A stretch of DNA of 64,000 bases from Cheilinus undulatus. Its lineage: Eukaryota > Chordata > Actinopteri > Labriformes > Labridae. Within the stretch, counting starts at the first letter, position 1; each line of letters opens with the position of its first letter. The DNA is taken from positions 43,251,023 to 43,315,022 of the forward strand of contig NC_054878.1 in the NCBI RefSeq assembly GCF_018320785.1, read 5' to 3'. A program made the position numbers and the translations under genes. Below the pieces are notes generated by a model, which did no database searches, was not told the origin of the DNA, and saw only the letters and a program-made list of their open reading frames with translations. Shown piece after piece: positions 11,283 through 23,964 of the stretch.

Positions 11283-12345
11283 GTACAACCCAAATTCCAG
11301 AAAAGATGGGACACTGTGTAAAATGTAAATAAAATCAGAATGACTGTCAAATCTCATAAACCCACATTTTACTCTCTATAGAGCATAAAAACATCAGGTG
11401 TTTAAAAACAGACATTTTACTATTTCATGAAAAATATTAGCTCATTTTGAATTTGATGTCAGCAACACATCTCAGAAACATAGGGACAGGGCTGTGTATA
11501 CCATTGTGTAGCGTCCCCTCTTCTTTTACCAACAGTCTGTAAACGTCTGGGGAGACCAGTTGCTGGAGTTTTGGGAGAGGAATGTTGTCCCATTCTTGTC
11601 TGATGTAGGATCTTTGGCCTTCTTTGCTGTTTTTTTTTTTTTTTTTTTTTTTTTTTATGATGCTCCAAATATGTTCTATTGGTAAAAGGTCTGGACTGCA
11701 GGCAGACCAGTTCAGCACCTAGACTCTTCTCCTGTGAAGCCATGCTGTTGTGATGGATGTGGTATGTGATTTAAAATTGTCTTGCTGAAATAGTCAAGGC
11801 CTTCCCTAACAGAGACGTTGTCTGGATGGGAGACCTCTCTGTACTTTCAGCATTGATAGTTCCTTTCCAGATGTGTAAGCTGCCCATGTCATAGAAACTA
11901 ACGTAAGCCCAGGATTTAGGACTGAGCCAAGAGAACAAGCTGGATGGTCCCTCTCCTCTTTAGTCCACAGGACACAGTATCCATGGTTTCCAAAAACGTT
12001 CAAATTTTGATCCATCTGACCACAGAACAGTTTTCCCATCATGTCTCAGTCTATTGTTAATGATCTTTGTCCCTGAGAAGACGGCAGCATTTCTGGATGG
12101 CACAGTGAACTGTGTTAACAGTCAGTGATTTCTGGAAGTGTTCCTGAGCCCATGCAGTGATTTCCAGTACAGAATCATGTCTGTTTTTAATGCAGTGGCC
12201 CCTGAGGGCCCGAACATGAAGAGCATCCAGTATTGACCTTCAGCCTTGTCTCTTGTGCAATTCTCTGAATCTGTTGATGATATTATGTTCTCTCTATGGG
12301 ATATTTGAATTCTTTGCCATTTTAGACAGAGGAACAAATTCTGAA
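11283..12345 (-). mobile_element. Tc1/mariner-superfamily remnant, copy 2
   Basis: Full-width copy beginning acaacccaaattccagaaaa. Minus-strand translation contains NWSACSPDLLPIEHIWSI, the region around the last catalytic acid of Tc1/mariner transposases, interrupted by a long poly-T/A run (about 11629-11656) and stops. Located 3' of the tail exon of Ig receptor 2. Confidence 0.75.
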
Positions 12346-12672
12346 TTACAATACGAAAGGAAAATATTACAAGAGCAGATATGACACTATTTTTTTAATA
12401 GCATCATATTTTTCTTGGGTTTAATAAAGAGACTCAATAAATGCTTTAACTCCATCAAATCTACAAAACATGGCGTACAAAAACACAAATGAACAAAGAG
12501 ATAAATGATGGCTGAATATTAAAATCATGAATTTACTATCGTTCAAAAAGCTTAAAAACACAGCTGGCTGCAACACTATACATCAGAAGCTTACGAAAAC
12601 AATCTTAAATGGTTGAAATCTTCATTAACAACATATGTATAACTATGTTACATGTTTTTAAGGTCATACAGA

Positions 12673-15600
12673 TCATTTAGTTCTTGATCTCTGGATTCTG
12701 ACAGAAGCCTCATGGCCTCCAGAGTTCTCAAAGATGACTGAACCAAAATCTTCATCGTCCTGTACCTGTGGAAACAACAGCTATCATTTTAGAATCTAGA
12801 TTAAATTAATGGAAAAATTTCCTGTTGTTCTGCAGCAAATACGACTTAAAATAAAGGTAGAACTTTATTTTGGTGGGCTCTAATTACCTAGTAATTTTAT
12901 AGTATAGAGGTAATTATCTAGTAATTTCTTCATGAATCAGGTGTAATTACCTGGTAATAAGTCAGCATCTTACCAAGTAATAAATGTAATATTAAGGACG
13001 TATCTATCTAGTAGTAGATTAGGGGTCCAGATGAGACGAGATTTTACACTTTTTTTTTAATTTTGGAAAAAAAAAATATGAGTGGAAAATATGTCCTTTA
13101 GACAGCTGAAGGTTATGATTGGAAAGCATTCAGGTTTATACAGAAATGTTTAAACTAACTCCTCTGTACTGAATAGACAATCAATGCTCACACACGGTTT
13201 ATCTAACTGACTAAACTATGCACTCATCGCTACAATTACAATTAAAGCATTTAGATTATTTGAAAGTACTTTAAAAAACTCTTTACAACAGACTGAGATA
13301 TAAAGAGCTGCATCAGTAAAATCAAACTACTTCTCATCCTCTTTAAGTTCATCCAGATTAAAACACTCAAAAAAAAATATTTCTGTCAGTAACACGTTTG
13401 CTGTAATTTAGAGAAATAGATTATTTTATTGTTTTGTTGTCTTTTTTTTCATATGAGCTTTGACAGTGTTGGACATGATGCACAGATGTGTGTGTGTGTG
13501 TGTGTGTTAATGTGTGTGCGTCGGTGAACGAGTGTGTGTCTCTGCTGTCAGACAACAAACAGAGTGAAGTTACTTTGGGCTAGAACTTTGTTGTTTTTTT
13601 TGAGCTAACAGTGGACTCTATGGTGCTCAGACTAAGTTTGTTTCGCTAAGTTTACCGTTTCAGTATACAACGGCCCGTCACGCTAAATGTTAAGCTTCTA
13701 ATGATAGTACAGCGAACAGCTGATGGATGTGTGACTGACAGACGGTGAGAAGAGAACGAGATGAAGCAGCCACCGAATCAATGCTACAAAGTCACAGATA
13801 GCGGCACTATGAGTGAGTCTGAGAGCATACATGAACTCAAGGAGGCTGCACAGGTTTCCAGCAGCAGCATTTCATCATTTCACACAGTTATGATGAACTT
13901 ATTATGCATTGGTGGATCATGTGCGGCCCTGAGTAGTGCATGTGGAGGAGGGGGTGGGGGGTGGAGCGTGATCTGAATAGGTCAGGGATCAGCTTTGTTT
14001 CTTCATTAGCTGTCAAACCACTATTTTAAAATGTCCAGGACATCTTTGTGATCTTTTATAACTTCCAGTTAGGTTTTGTTTTCTGTCAGGAGAGCTGCTG
14101 CTCCTGGTGTCTGTACAATATTGATCTCGCAAGATGATTTTCACCACAATGAGACATCTCGTGACGTTTTGATCTCGTCACAGCCCCAGTAATAATGTAT
14201 TATTTTTAAGTAATTCCTTGTAATATAGTGGTGTTCTTTAGTAATGAGGTGGTAGTTTACCCTAACTCTCGAACCCTAGCTCTCATGATATTGAAGCAAT
14301 TCTATGGTAATAAGTTGGTATTTTGCAGGAACCATATAACCCTCTCAATCTAAACCTTATAATATTGTGGTAATTCTGAGGTATTTAACCCTAACCTTAA
14401 CTCTTGCCCTCGTAACATTGTGTAGATTCTCTGGTAATTAGTTGGTATTTTATGTTACCCCAATCCCCCTAGCCATAACCCCTCTAACCCTAACCCTTAC
14501 CCCAGTAACATTGTGGCAGTTCTCTGGTAATTCGGTGGTATTTCATCAATAATTCATAGAGCTAGATGACACTTTTTTGTAAATAAGTTGCTTTATAATT
14601 TCCTGGTAATTTCTTTGGCCCTCTACATTAAAATGAGTCTTTCCTGAATATCCTTTCAGAATGTTTGAACTCACAGCATCAGGATCAATCTGGGTTTTGT
14701 TTCCTGTAAAGATAAAAGAGTTGGCATAAGTTTCAACAGTGTTGATCCACTTTATTGAATGATGCCACTATGAACATTTACATTTGGAGCTTTCTCACCT
14801 TTGATTCTGGTCCATATGCTGACAGTCACAACAGCTAGAATGAGTGCTGCTAATCCCACAGACACAATGATAAACCTGAGCATGAGACCTGGATGATAAA
14901 ACAAATACATAGAATCAAAAACAACAATGACTATTATTTTCCACCTTCAGCCTGGTGTCAGTTTGATGTTTGTATGTCACAGGAAAGAAGGAGCAACATG
15001 GGTGGAGCCGAGAAATCTGATTGGTCGCTCCAGTGGTCCCACCAAAATTCAACTCTTACAACAGATTTAGATTTCTAGGATGATTTTAAAACAGCAAACC
15101 CTCTAGGATAAACAAAGTTATAAATAAACTAGGTGAAATATTCCTTTAATTGATTCAGGCTCACCATATTTACACTTAGAGCTTTTGAAAAATATGTCTA
15201 CTTCATCTTGACAGTTGTTTGAGAAATCTTAGATACTTGCATCATTTTTTTTTTGTAGATTAAAATAATTCCAATCCTGATGAAACACCAAGGTTGAAAT
15301 AATCCAGCAGTCTCTACCAGCCTGCGAGATCCTATCCTATTCTTGATATGAGGTCTGCTGATTTCCTCCAGTATAAAAATGTAAACTGAACCTCAGTAAA
15401 ATATACTTGTTAAGTCATGAAACTGTGGAAAAGTCAAGAGTCAAAATAATTGGATAAAAACTCAGGAATGTGGGAAAAGAAATAAATTTTGATTTTGCAA
15501 CTCACAGTTATGACTCAATATATGATTTTGACTTTTTATTATATTTTGAAATTTTGGATTCATTATGTCAAACTTTAAGTCATATTGTGACCTTATATAA

Positions 15601-18600
15601 TCATTGGTTGAATTTTATCTTATTTTTTGACCTTTTCAACTCCTAACTTTGACTGTTAATCCCACAATTTGGACTCACAATTTAAAATTTTAACTCATAT
15701 TTTGACCTTTTACAGTCATGGTTTCAAATCTTATCTCTTATTTTGACCTTTAAAACTCATAATTCTGACTTTCTAGTTCACATTTTTGCCTTTTAAAAAC
15801 ATGACTTGACTTTGAATTTTGTGTTTTGAACTTTTGAAGTAATAAGTTTGACATTTTTTATCTCAGATTTTGAGCCTTTAAATGTATCATTCTGACTTTT
15901 TTTAAATCTCAAAATCATTTTCCATCAGTGCTATTTTTACCTGGTGTTTCAGGGTATGGTGGAGGATTGTTTCCTTCTTTCTCTGATGACGTGTCTCCTT
16001 TTGATTCTTTTATGGTTCAGATTGATAAAACAGGAAAATATGCAATAATTAGAAAGCATATAAAAGAAGACTACATTAGAAGAAATAGTGCAAACCTGAA
16101 CTATGAAATGAATAAGAAAATTCAAGCAAAAATAAATCAAACACACCAACTGTACCTGATTTCTGACATGACTCAGAGATGGCGTCACACTGCAGAGTTT
16201 GTCCACTCTTCTTATCCGTCACATTACAAACCAGCCGACCATAGTCTGACCTCTCAGCAGGAGTTGAGAATGCTACAATGGCTGAGCAGCTATAATGTGT
16301 CACTGATATTTCATGATCATCCCCAGTATAATACCACTGAACTGTGTGTTCACAGCCTCCATAACTGAACACACTACAGTAAAATCTTGAAGTGGAATCT
16401 GTGTCAACTGTCGAAAAAATTGGTAGAGAATAAACACGAGCTAATGTTATCTCTTCTTTAAACAGTATGAACTGTGATATCAGTGATCCAGAACTTACTG
16501 CTGATAACAGACAAAAACACAAAAGCGTCTGAATCTTGCTCTCCTGGTGTGAACTGTCTGCAGTTGTAACGTCCAACATCCTCACGTGTGACATGTTTTA
16601 TAACCAGAGAACAGTCCTCTTTAACACGTAGTCTCTCTGATTTAGCTTTAGCTATTTTACTTCTTTTACTTATATTTCCACGTGTTATCAGCTCTTCTGA
16701 TCTTACACTTAAACCAGGACTGTAAAGCCAGGAAGTAGAGTCACAGTTCAGCTGATTTTTGATCACATTCCTACAGGGTAAAGTGACGTCTTCTCCAACT
16801 CTGACAGGGATGGAGGCGGTATTATCTCCAGTTACAGCTGATGGAGCTGAAATAGAGACACATGAATATAAGAATGTGTGATTTGTTGAATGTTTTGAAA
16901 AGGAATTAAAAACAAAACAAAACAAATGAAAAAGCAGTCGGTCATATTCAGGCCTGCTGATCAACCCAGAGAACGGCCGTCAATGTAAAATTTTAACAAT
17001 GTACAGACTCAGGGACCATAAATTTGAAATTGAACCAGGTCGTCATAAAAACTGGAAATCTAGAGACCAAAGAAATTGTAAACATTACAAATTAGGAAAA
17101 GCTGAAGATGAAATCCTCTTCCTCCTCATCTGCCCACAGTATGAAGCTGTAAGAAAGAACTTTCTGAGCCACAGCAGCAGGATCACATGAAGAACTAATG
17201 AGACTATGTCCAGCAGAAGAACCTCAACATATTAGAGATATTAATAAGTTTCATAAGAGTCAATAACTTTGTGTTTTTTAGTATTTTATTATTATCACTT
17301 TTATTATTGTGATTGTCATTACTAGTGTTTGTTTTTGATTTACTCTGCTTTGGCAACAAAGGTGTCAACCACTCATGCCAGTAAACTTTGAACTTTGACT
17401 CCCTCTGTCCTCTTCACTGTTTCTGCGTCCAAAACAGCACACCAAACGCATCATCAAGTTCCTCAATTTTAAATTTGTGAACATACTAGACCTCAGAAAT
17501 TTGCTTGTAATCCATCTGGCTCCAGAACCCCTCACAACCACTGTGGATGACCTGACGACCCTCTACAACACTGCTCTATCCCTCAGCCTTGATTCTCGAC
17601 CCCCTCAAATGCCGCTCTGTCTCAGACTCTTCTCCAGCCCCTTGGTTCACAGCTGAACTCTGTGCCATGAAGACCTCTGCACGTCATTTGGAGAGACTAC
17701 ATGAAAAATCAGGCCTCACTGTCCACCTGGAAGCCTACAAAGAACATATCAGCTCCTCCAAAGAGGCTCTCTCCAAAGCCAAAACAAATTATAACTCTAC
17801 TCTCATCAGGGACCAGCAAAATCAGCCCAGGCTGCTCTTTTCTACAATCATCGCCTACTTCATTGACTCCCACCACCCTCCAGGCGACTCTGATCATTGC
17901 TCCAAGTTCCAGGACTAGACAAATTAATCCACATCTCCAGACTCAGATCATCACTCTCAGACTCAGTTGTAGAGACACTCATACAATCATTCATCAGCTC
18001 CTGCTTGGATTACTGTACTGGAGTCCTGTCTGGGGTACCTCACGAAGCCCTGGACAGGCTCTGATACATCCACAACTCTGCTGCCAGGGATCTCACCTGC
18101 ACCAGGCCCTGGCACCACATCACCCCTACCCTCATCCACCTCCACTGGCTCCCAGTTACATTCAGAATCAAATACAAAATCCTCCTCCTCACTTATAAAT
18201 CCCTCTCTGACCTCCTTCATCCATATAGCTACCCCAACCCTAGCTACCCTCATGTCCTCAGACGCTGGCCTTCTCTCAGCTCCCACCACCAAACTTCGCA
18301 CCTATGGAGACAGAGCATTCAGGACTACAGCCCCGATCCTCTGGAGCTCTCCTGCTGAAAAAAAATCTGCAATGCTCCATCCTCGGACATGATAGCTATT
18401 GACAGCTTTTCGCACATATTTGCCACTTCAGTTTTTCACTTTTAATCCATTTTTGCTGCTTTATGGCCATTTTGCCACCTTTTTTTTTTGCACATTTATG
18501 CTTTTTTTTGCTGCTTTTATGCTTGTTTCCCCCCCTTTAATCCCACCTATGCAGCTTTTGACCCATTGTTGTCTCTTTTTCCCCACATTTTTAAACTGTT

Positions 18601-19214
18601 CTTAAAGGTTTTTATTCATGTTTGCCACTTCCATCCCTCCATACTACATTTTCTCTCTGACGTAATGAATGTCACCACATGGGTTTGCTGATGCGCTAAC
18701 ACCCAAACATTTCCACATAGCTGCTGTTGCAACACCCTAAAGTGCTTCGGGGTGTGAGAATGCTCCAGTTCTGCTTGCAGCCCTAAAATTATCATTAAAA
18801 GGTAATTCTGTCTTAAGAAAAGAGGTTTACATTTTTAAAAAGCTCATACTGTAAAAAAGCACTAATGGATATATAAAAATATTTTGATTGATGATTGCGG
18901 TGCTTTTTCAGATTTTAAGTAAAATATGATTATCACAGCTTAACTTCATGATGAACCATGATTTTGCTGACCTCCATGGGCCCCCAGTTTAGCTGGGCCC
19001 CAGACAGCTCTACCCTTTATCCTCCCCTATGGTTAGCCTTGATCATATCAACATGAAAATCATCAACGAGCACCAAATTTGTCTGTCCAACTTCAATCAA
19101 TGTCAACACTGTTAATACTGATTAAACACCTGTAACATCTGTCTTTTATCAATGAATGAGTTTAAGTTTATCCTTACCTGTACAGAGAAGCATCAGCATC
19201 CCAAATAAAATCAT
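12673..19214 (-). CDS. Ig-domain transmembrane receptor 2 (two Ig domains, complete)
   Basis: Best-supported Ig receptor. Exons: leader 19178-19214 (ATG 19212-19214, MILFGMLMLLCT, phase 1), D1 16499-16846 (116 codons), D2 16156-16407 (84 codons), stalk 15941-16006 (Pro-rich, PPPYPE), TM 14799-14888, 29-nt exon 14675-14703, last exon 12673-12765. Coding sum is 915 nt, 304 aa. D1 has VTLPC, STSWLY, LRVKEDCSLVIKH and DVGRYNC; the extra LNC/EDC cysteines suggest a second disulphide, as in several fish innate Ig families. D2 has FYC, a Trp (QWYY) and RLVCNV. The TM exon is a single hydrophobic span ending in WTRIKG. The tail has F where receptors 1 and 3 have Y (VIFENS), so the YxN motif is lost. 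The 29-nt to last-exon intron is expanded by repeats. Likely a leukocyte receptor; ligand unknown. DICP-like assignment tentative. Confidence 0.72.
12883..14640. mobile_element. nested repeat block in the last intron of Ig receptor 2
   Basis: Outer parts are rich in taattacctggtaatt-like words; shorter versions occupy the same intron in the other cassettes. An inner segment (about 13018-14195) begins taggggtccagatgagacga and ends near gatctcgtcacagccccagt, resembling terminal inverted repeats of a second DNA element. The short frame at 13761-13976 has no recognisable domain. Confidence 0.5.
13487..13508. repeat. (TG)n microsatellite
   Basis: About eleven uninterrupted TG dinucleotides inside the nested repeat block. 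Confidence 0.9.
15470..15930. repeat. degenerate TTTTGACCTTT-type repeat in Ig receptor 2
   Basis: Same family as 7290-7720 and 24700-24985. Here it sits in the intron between TM and stalk exons and runs up to within about 10 bp of the stalk donor. Confidence 0.65.
16999..17190 (+). mobile_element. LINE C-terminal fragment
   Basis: Plus-strand frame reads like the C-terminal end of non-LTR retrotransposon polyproteins: RLRDHKFEIEPGR followed by a CKHY, then AEDEILFLLICPQYEAVRKN. This matches the Cys/His region and the 'DE.HFLL.C..Y...R' pattern of such ORF2 proteins. It lies in the leader-to-D1 intron of Ig receptor 2. Confidence 0.7.
17405..18365 (+). mobile_element. L2/CR1-like LINE, internally deleted
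   Basis: Plus-strand pieces match an L2-type ORF2. First comes APWFTAELCAMKTSARHLER with the following SGLTVHLEAY, then, after a deletion, the reverse transcriptase C-terminal region around LLDYCTGVLSG-like codons and a degenerate NSAARDLT block. Frames are broken and the catalytic palm is missing. Confidence 0.75.
18410..18610. repeat. degenerate TTTTGCCACTTTT-type repeat
   Basis: Short irregular array related to 8460-8770 and 27110-27440, directly after the LINE fragment. Confidence 0.5.
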
Positions 19215-19520
19215 TTTAATCCTCCTGATCTGATGAATCTTGCCCCTCATTCTCAATCTCTACTCTCAAAAAGTCAGACGCAGAGTTGTAGGTTTAACTT
19301 CCTGTTATACTAATCTCAAACGATAAACGTTTTTTTTCCACTTTTTGTGCTCTTCTGACTTTTTTGAGAAAGGCTGTTTCTTCCTAACAGAGAAACTTTA
19401 CATCAAAATGTGGAGTTCTTCCACTAAAGTATTCTTTAGAGTTGACAGTCAGACTCCTCAGTGATCAGACTGACAGCTCAGACTCCTGCTGTAGTCTGGT
19501 GAAACATGGGAGGAGCTGAT
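19215..19520 (-). promoter_or_regulatory. conserved 5' flank of Ig receptor 2
   Basis: The minus-strand sequence upstream of the ATG is conserved in the five leader regions (about 653-950, 9316-9560, 19215-19520, 29165-29360, 52503-52780). It includes an ETS-type site, AACAGGAAGTT on the minus strand (19296-19306; also 734-744, 9359-9369, 52569-52579; degraded at 29221-29231), and a partly palindromic block gtcagactcctcagtgatca ending gactgac. ETS sites of this form are common in TATA-less haematopoietic promoters. The transcription start is inferred, not seen. Confidence 0.45.
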
Positions 19521-20049
19521 ACTGTTATTGGTGTGAGAATTGCTTGTTCCTCATCACAGTGGTTAATGTATTTTTATAACCACTGTGGGAGTGTTTGAGT
19601 GTGAACATCATCAGCAGAGCTGTGAACATTTGACGCCTTTTATGGGCATAAAATACTCACCCTAACAGTCTCAAGATCAAGCTCAATAGAAAGTCAAACA
19701 TGTCGCTTCAAAATCACACTGATTGAAGAAAGTGGCTCCTCATTTTTGTATCAGCTGTTCTCTGTACACAGTGTGACTCACTTTTTAGAAGATAAAGGCC
19801 ATCGAGACCCAAAAACTTTGTTTTCCATATGTTATTTCTCATCCTGTCTGCCTTCTGCATCACCCACAGCTGATTGGTTAAGCTGGTAGCCCGTGCTAGC
19901 ATGTCGATTCCAGACTGGATCTGGTCCTGATGTGGAGCTTTCCATTTAATGTGACTGGAATGGGCCATTTTACCTCCTTCACATAGCCTTTATTTTAATG
20001 TTCGGACTCTTGGGTCTTTAGTGGCTGCCCGGTCTGGAAGTCAACTCAG

Positions 20050-20320
20050 CCTCTCCACGTTACAATCAATGTGATCCCAGTCGAGGCTGTAGAAAGCATT
20101 GATGCCCCAAAAGAGGAGGAAGAAGACAAGAGACCCAGAACAGTTGAAGCAAGCTGTGGAGGTAAATGTAAGTGAAGAAACTGCCGTAGTGGAAGATTTA
20201 GTTGAGATACAAGAAGAGGGTCAGACAAGTGAAGAGGTTCAACAGATCAAGAAGCAACAGAGCAAAGATGACCCAGAAGTCCAGGAACCATCGGAGGAAG
20301 TGAAATCAGAAGTGAAATGA
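20050..20320 (+). other. unrecognised acidic open frame, copy 1
   Basis: Plus-strand frame encoding a Glu/Lys-rich stretch (KQAVEVNVSEETAVVEDLVE and following) ending in a stop. A sister copy at 30418-30658 keeps the same frame; the third flank (53030-53300) has lost it. An upstream frame reading IPVEAVESIDAPKEEEE overlaps out of register. Could be an exon of a dead plus-strand gene or repeat-derived; no domain recognised. Confidence 0.25.
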
Positions 20321-20852
20321 GTTTCTTTATTATCATCCAAACATCCATGACTGTGACTTTAACTCTTTTTGGCTGGTAGAGTCTGTTTCCTGTTTTATTA
20401 TGGAGCAGAGGATGAGTGTACTGCAGAAATAAATACTGTAGCAAAGACATTCTGAAGACTCATTTGGTGACCCCCCAGAAAATCCCCCTGACCCACCTGT
20501 GGGTTCTGACCCAGGCTTTGGTAATGGGTGGTCTCTACTGCAGCTTCACCTCACCCTCCTCAGTCTGTCCTCATTTAAATGGATTTGATTTCTTTACTGT
20601 TATTACATTTTGTAAGACAGGGGTAGACATCCTGATGTAAACAAAGCTGGAGGACCCACATGTAGACTGTAATCATTTATTAAACACAATGACAAAGAAG
20701 ACAGAACCAAAAGTTCAGGTTTTAAACAGCAGAGTCCAACATAAATGTTTGAATAAAGTACAGATCACAGGAGAAACAAAATATCAAGATATCCAAGCTG
20801 TGTCTCTTTCAGAGGCTGCATCCTTCAGAGGACCCAGATTTGGTGTCCTTCA

Positions 20853-22740
20853 TAGTCTGAAACTAAACCGTCTGGTCTAGAGGTTCCTGTTAGAGCCCGC
20901 TCACCCATCCCCCCACACTTCACCTATGTTGCCTAGCACCTTGACCAACTGCAATGGCGGTAGATAGTGTCCAAACTCAAATTCCCCCAAAAGTTGGTAT
21001 ACTGTTTAAAATGTCAAGAAAAACAAAATACATTGATCTGAAATTACTTTTCAACTTGTAATCAACTGAATTCAGCACAATGATGCAATATTTACTGATA
21101 CTCTTTTACTTAAATATACTAATTTAATATAATATTATACTAAGCTAGTAAAAAATAAGTTATTACCCTAAATATTATAGATGTATATATAAATTATAAA
21201 TTTCCTTGCATTTCCACCTCCCCTAGTTGGTTGTTTAGTGGAAAATAAAGAAAAGTTTAGAAAAGATGGAAGATTTTGGGGAAAACGGCTAAACGTGTAT
21301 AAAACTGTTTAATAAAATGAAAGCAAAACATTTCTCACAAAAAGTAGTTCAAGTTAACTTTAAATTCCTGCCTTTCAAAGAAATTCATGTCAACTCAAGC
21401 AACTTGCAATGTTCATTCACTTCACTGGGTGGCGCTGTTGTGCAAAACATGGGTCCTACATCTATGGTCCTGCTGCCTGTAAGCCTGCAGATACTTACTG
21501 TTGTATTCGTGCCTCTTCTTTTTGCCACTTCTTGCACATTTTGGCATTATTTACCAGGAGAAAAAACTTACTGAGATTAAAAATCAGTTTTTAAAGAGAG
21601 TCCTGGCTAAGACAGCAGCACAGTCAGAGTTACAGACAAACAATGAGCAGTCATACAAATAAAATGTCAAACAGCAGTACACTGAAGAGAAGCAAGTATT
21701 TGTTAAAATGGACTACAATCAAAGCACATCATTGAAAACATCTGCAGATAGATGTGACCGCCTCCAAGCTGACCAGCCTCCTCTTCCTGTAAAGACCAGA
21801 GTCCACATTAGTCTCTACTGTGTTATTTTTTGGATTGAATGATGCCACTATGAAAAGTTTCCTACCTTTGATTCTCATCCACATGTTGACAATCACAACA
21901 GTCAGTATGAGTACTGCCAATCCCACAGACACAACCATTAACCTGAGCCTGAGACCTGCAACTGAAACCAAACAACAACGATGAGCCCACATCACTCAGT
22001 TCTACAGGAAGTGGTCTTTATTAGTCAGAACCACAATGAACAGTGAGGTGTATTTGAAGCATCACAGCCCCCATCTGAAGACAAGACATCAACTCTCTAG
22101 CTCTCTCCTCTACAGTCAGGCCACTATTAAAGAAATGCTGTTTATAGCAGCCTCCCTGGTTTACAGAGCAGCCTGAGCCAGGAAGGACACTTAACAGCTG
22201 TGCTCCTGAAGACAACCATGAAACCCAAAATGTTGTTTTATTGTTTAGTGAATACACGTTTAGTGAAATATGGAGTCCTCAGTCCAAGGTGGGTCTGTGT
22301 CTGGTCTCAACTTGACCTCGAAATGTCTAGTGGGGCCACGTTGTTACATTAGATGGTTCTGTGTTACATGTCAATGTGAGTCTTAGTTCTCAAAGACATT
22401 AACGTTAGGAAGGCCAAGTACAGTTCATGAGCCACTGCTGTTTATTTAGTTTGAATCAGGCATCTGCAGCATCACCTCTGTCTTCTTTTCTTATTCATCT
22501 TTTTAAATGTACATATTTATGACTGCTGACCCTCTTTACTAGTAACATTTGTGTCTCCAGAATAATTCTTCTTAATGGGACTAAGCAGCACAGTAGAACG
22601 TTTCCCAGAGTGTCACCAGTTAACACCATTGAAACACTGGTAATGAATTAACACTGCTTCTATACATCAGACTAAATCAAGGATAAAAAGTGTCATGTAA
22701 GTCAAATCCTCTTGCTGAGATTTCAGTTGGTACTTAAAAA
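20853..22740. repeat. recent segmental duplication, copy 1 (partner 33562-35450)
   Basis: Nearly base-for-base the same as 33562-35450, starting at 'gtctgaaactaaaccgtctg' and continuing at somewhat lower identity through the Tc1 remnant and the TM/tail cassette to about 24650 / 37430. A third partial copy of the first part lies at about 31660-32400. Confidence 0.85.
21866..21955 (-). pseudogene. orphan TM exon, type B, copy 1
   Basis: A 90-nt phase 1/1 exon encoding RLMVVSVGLAVLILTVVIV and then WMRIKG, homologous to but distinct from the TM exon of Ig receptors 1-3. No Ig or other ectodomain exon lies upstream before the next gene's tail. Downstream (about 21790) a deletion has joined the acceptor of the 29-nt exon to the terminal-exon sequence out of its original frame. 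Confidence 0.6.
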
Positions 22741-22743
22741 AAA

Positions 22744-23765
22744 TACAACCCTGATTCCAGAAAAGTTGGAGCACTGTGTAAAATGTAGATTAAAAAAAAA
22801 TCAGAATGCAGTGATTGTCAAATCTCATAAACCCATATTTTATTCACAACAGAACACAAACAACATATCAGATGTTGAAACAGACATTTGAACATTTCAG
22901 GACAAATATTAGCTCACTTTAAATTTGATGGCAGCAACGCATCTCAAAACAGCAGGGACAGGACCATGTTTAGCATTCTGTAGCATCCCCTCCAGTTGCT
23001 GGAGTTTTGGAGAGGAATGTTGTCCCATTCTTGTCTGATGTAGGATTTTCGCTGCATTGATTATCAACAGTCCTGGGTCTTCTTTGATGGATTTTTTTCT
23101 TTTCTGATGCTCCAAATGTTTTCTATTGGTGAAAGGTCTGGACTACAGACAGGTAGTGTATGTGGTTTCAAATTGTATTTAAATAATCAAGGCCTTCCCT
23201 GACAGAGACATTGTCTAGATAGGAGCAGATGTTGCTCTAAAACCTCTCTCTGCTTCTCAGCATTGATAGTTTCTTTCCAGATGTGTAAGCTGCCCACGCC
23301 ATAGACACCAATGTAACCCCATACCATCAGAGATGCAGGATTTAGAACTGAGCTCTGATAACAAACTGGATGGTCCCTCTCCTCTTTAGTTTTTTGTTTT
23401 GTCCCCCCCCCCCCCCCCCAAAAAAAGGTTAAATTTTGATCCACGTGACCACAGAACAGTTTTCCCATCATGTCTCAGTCTATTTTGAATGACCTTTGGC
23501 CCTGAGAAGATGGCAGCATTTCTGGATGGCACAGTGAACTGTGTTAACAGTCAGTGATTTCTGGAAGTGTTCCTGAGCCCATGCAGTGATTTTCAGTACA
23601 GAATCATGTCTGTTTTTAATGCAGTGGCCCCTGAGGGCCCGAACATAAAGAGCATCCAGTATTGACCTTCAGCCTTGTCTCTGAATCTGTTGATGATATT
23701 ATGTTCTCTCTATGGTAGGATATTCAAATTCTTTGCGATTTCAGACTAAGGAAAAAATTCTGAAT
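22744..23765 (-). mobile_element. Tc1/mariner-superfamily remnant, copy 3
   Basis: Same element and position as the other copies, 3' of the tail exon of Ig receptor 3. It carries an internal loss of about 80 bp near 23150 relative to the 35.8 kb copy, and a poly-C run at 23402-23418. Confidence 0.75.
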
Positions 23766-23964
23766 TACAATTTGATTGGAAAATATTACAAGAGCAGAAA
23801 AGAAACACTACTTTTTGAATAATACAGTTCTTTTTTCATTCATTTTCTACCATTCATAAAGAGTTAAGAACACAACTGCAAAGCTATACATTAGAAACTT
23901 TTCTCAAGCTTACAAACACAATCTTAAATTGTTTGTTTTGTACATGTTTTAAAGGTCATGCAGA

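Noticed and set aside
13761-13976. 71-codon Gly-rich plus-strand frame
   Set aside because: Lies in nested transposon text next to a microsatellite; no homologue recognised and no splice context.
17701-18301. overlapping Pro/Ser-rich and minus-strand frames
   Set aside because: Shadow frames of the decayed L2-like LINE.
21317-21574. conserved open frame beginning MKAKHFSQKVVQ, also at 32146 and 34026
   Set aside because: Conservation is explained by very recent segmental duplication; no domain, no splice context, and the reading frame overlaps no known gene.
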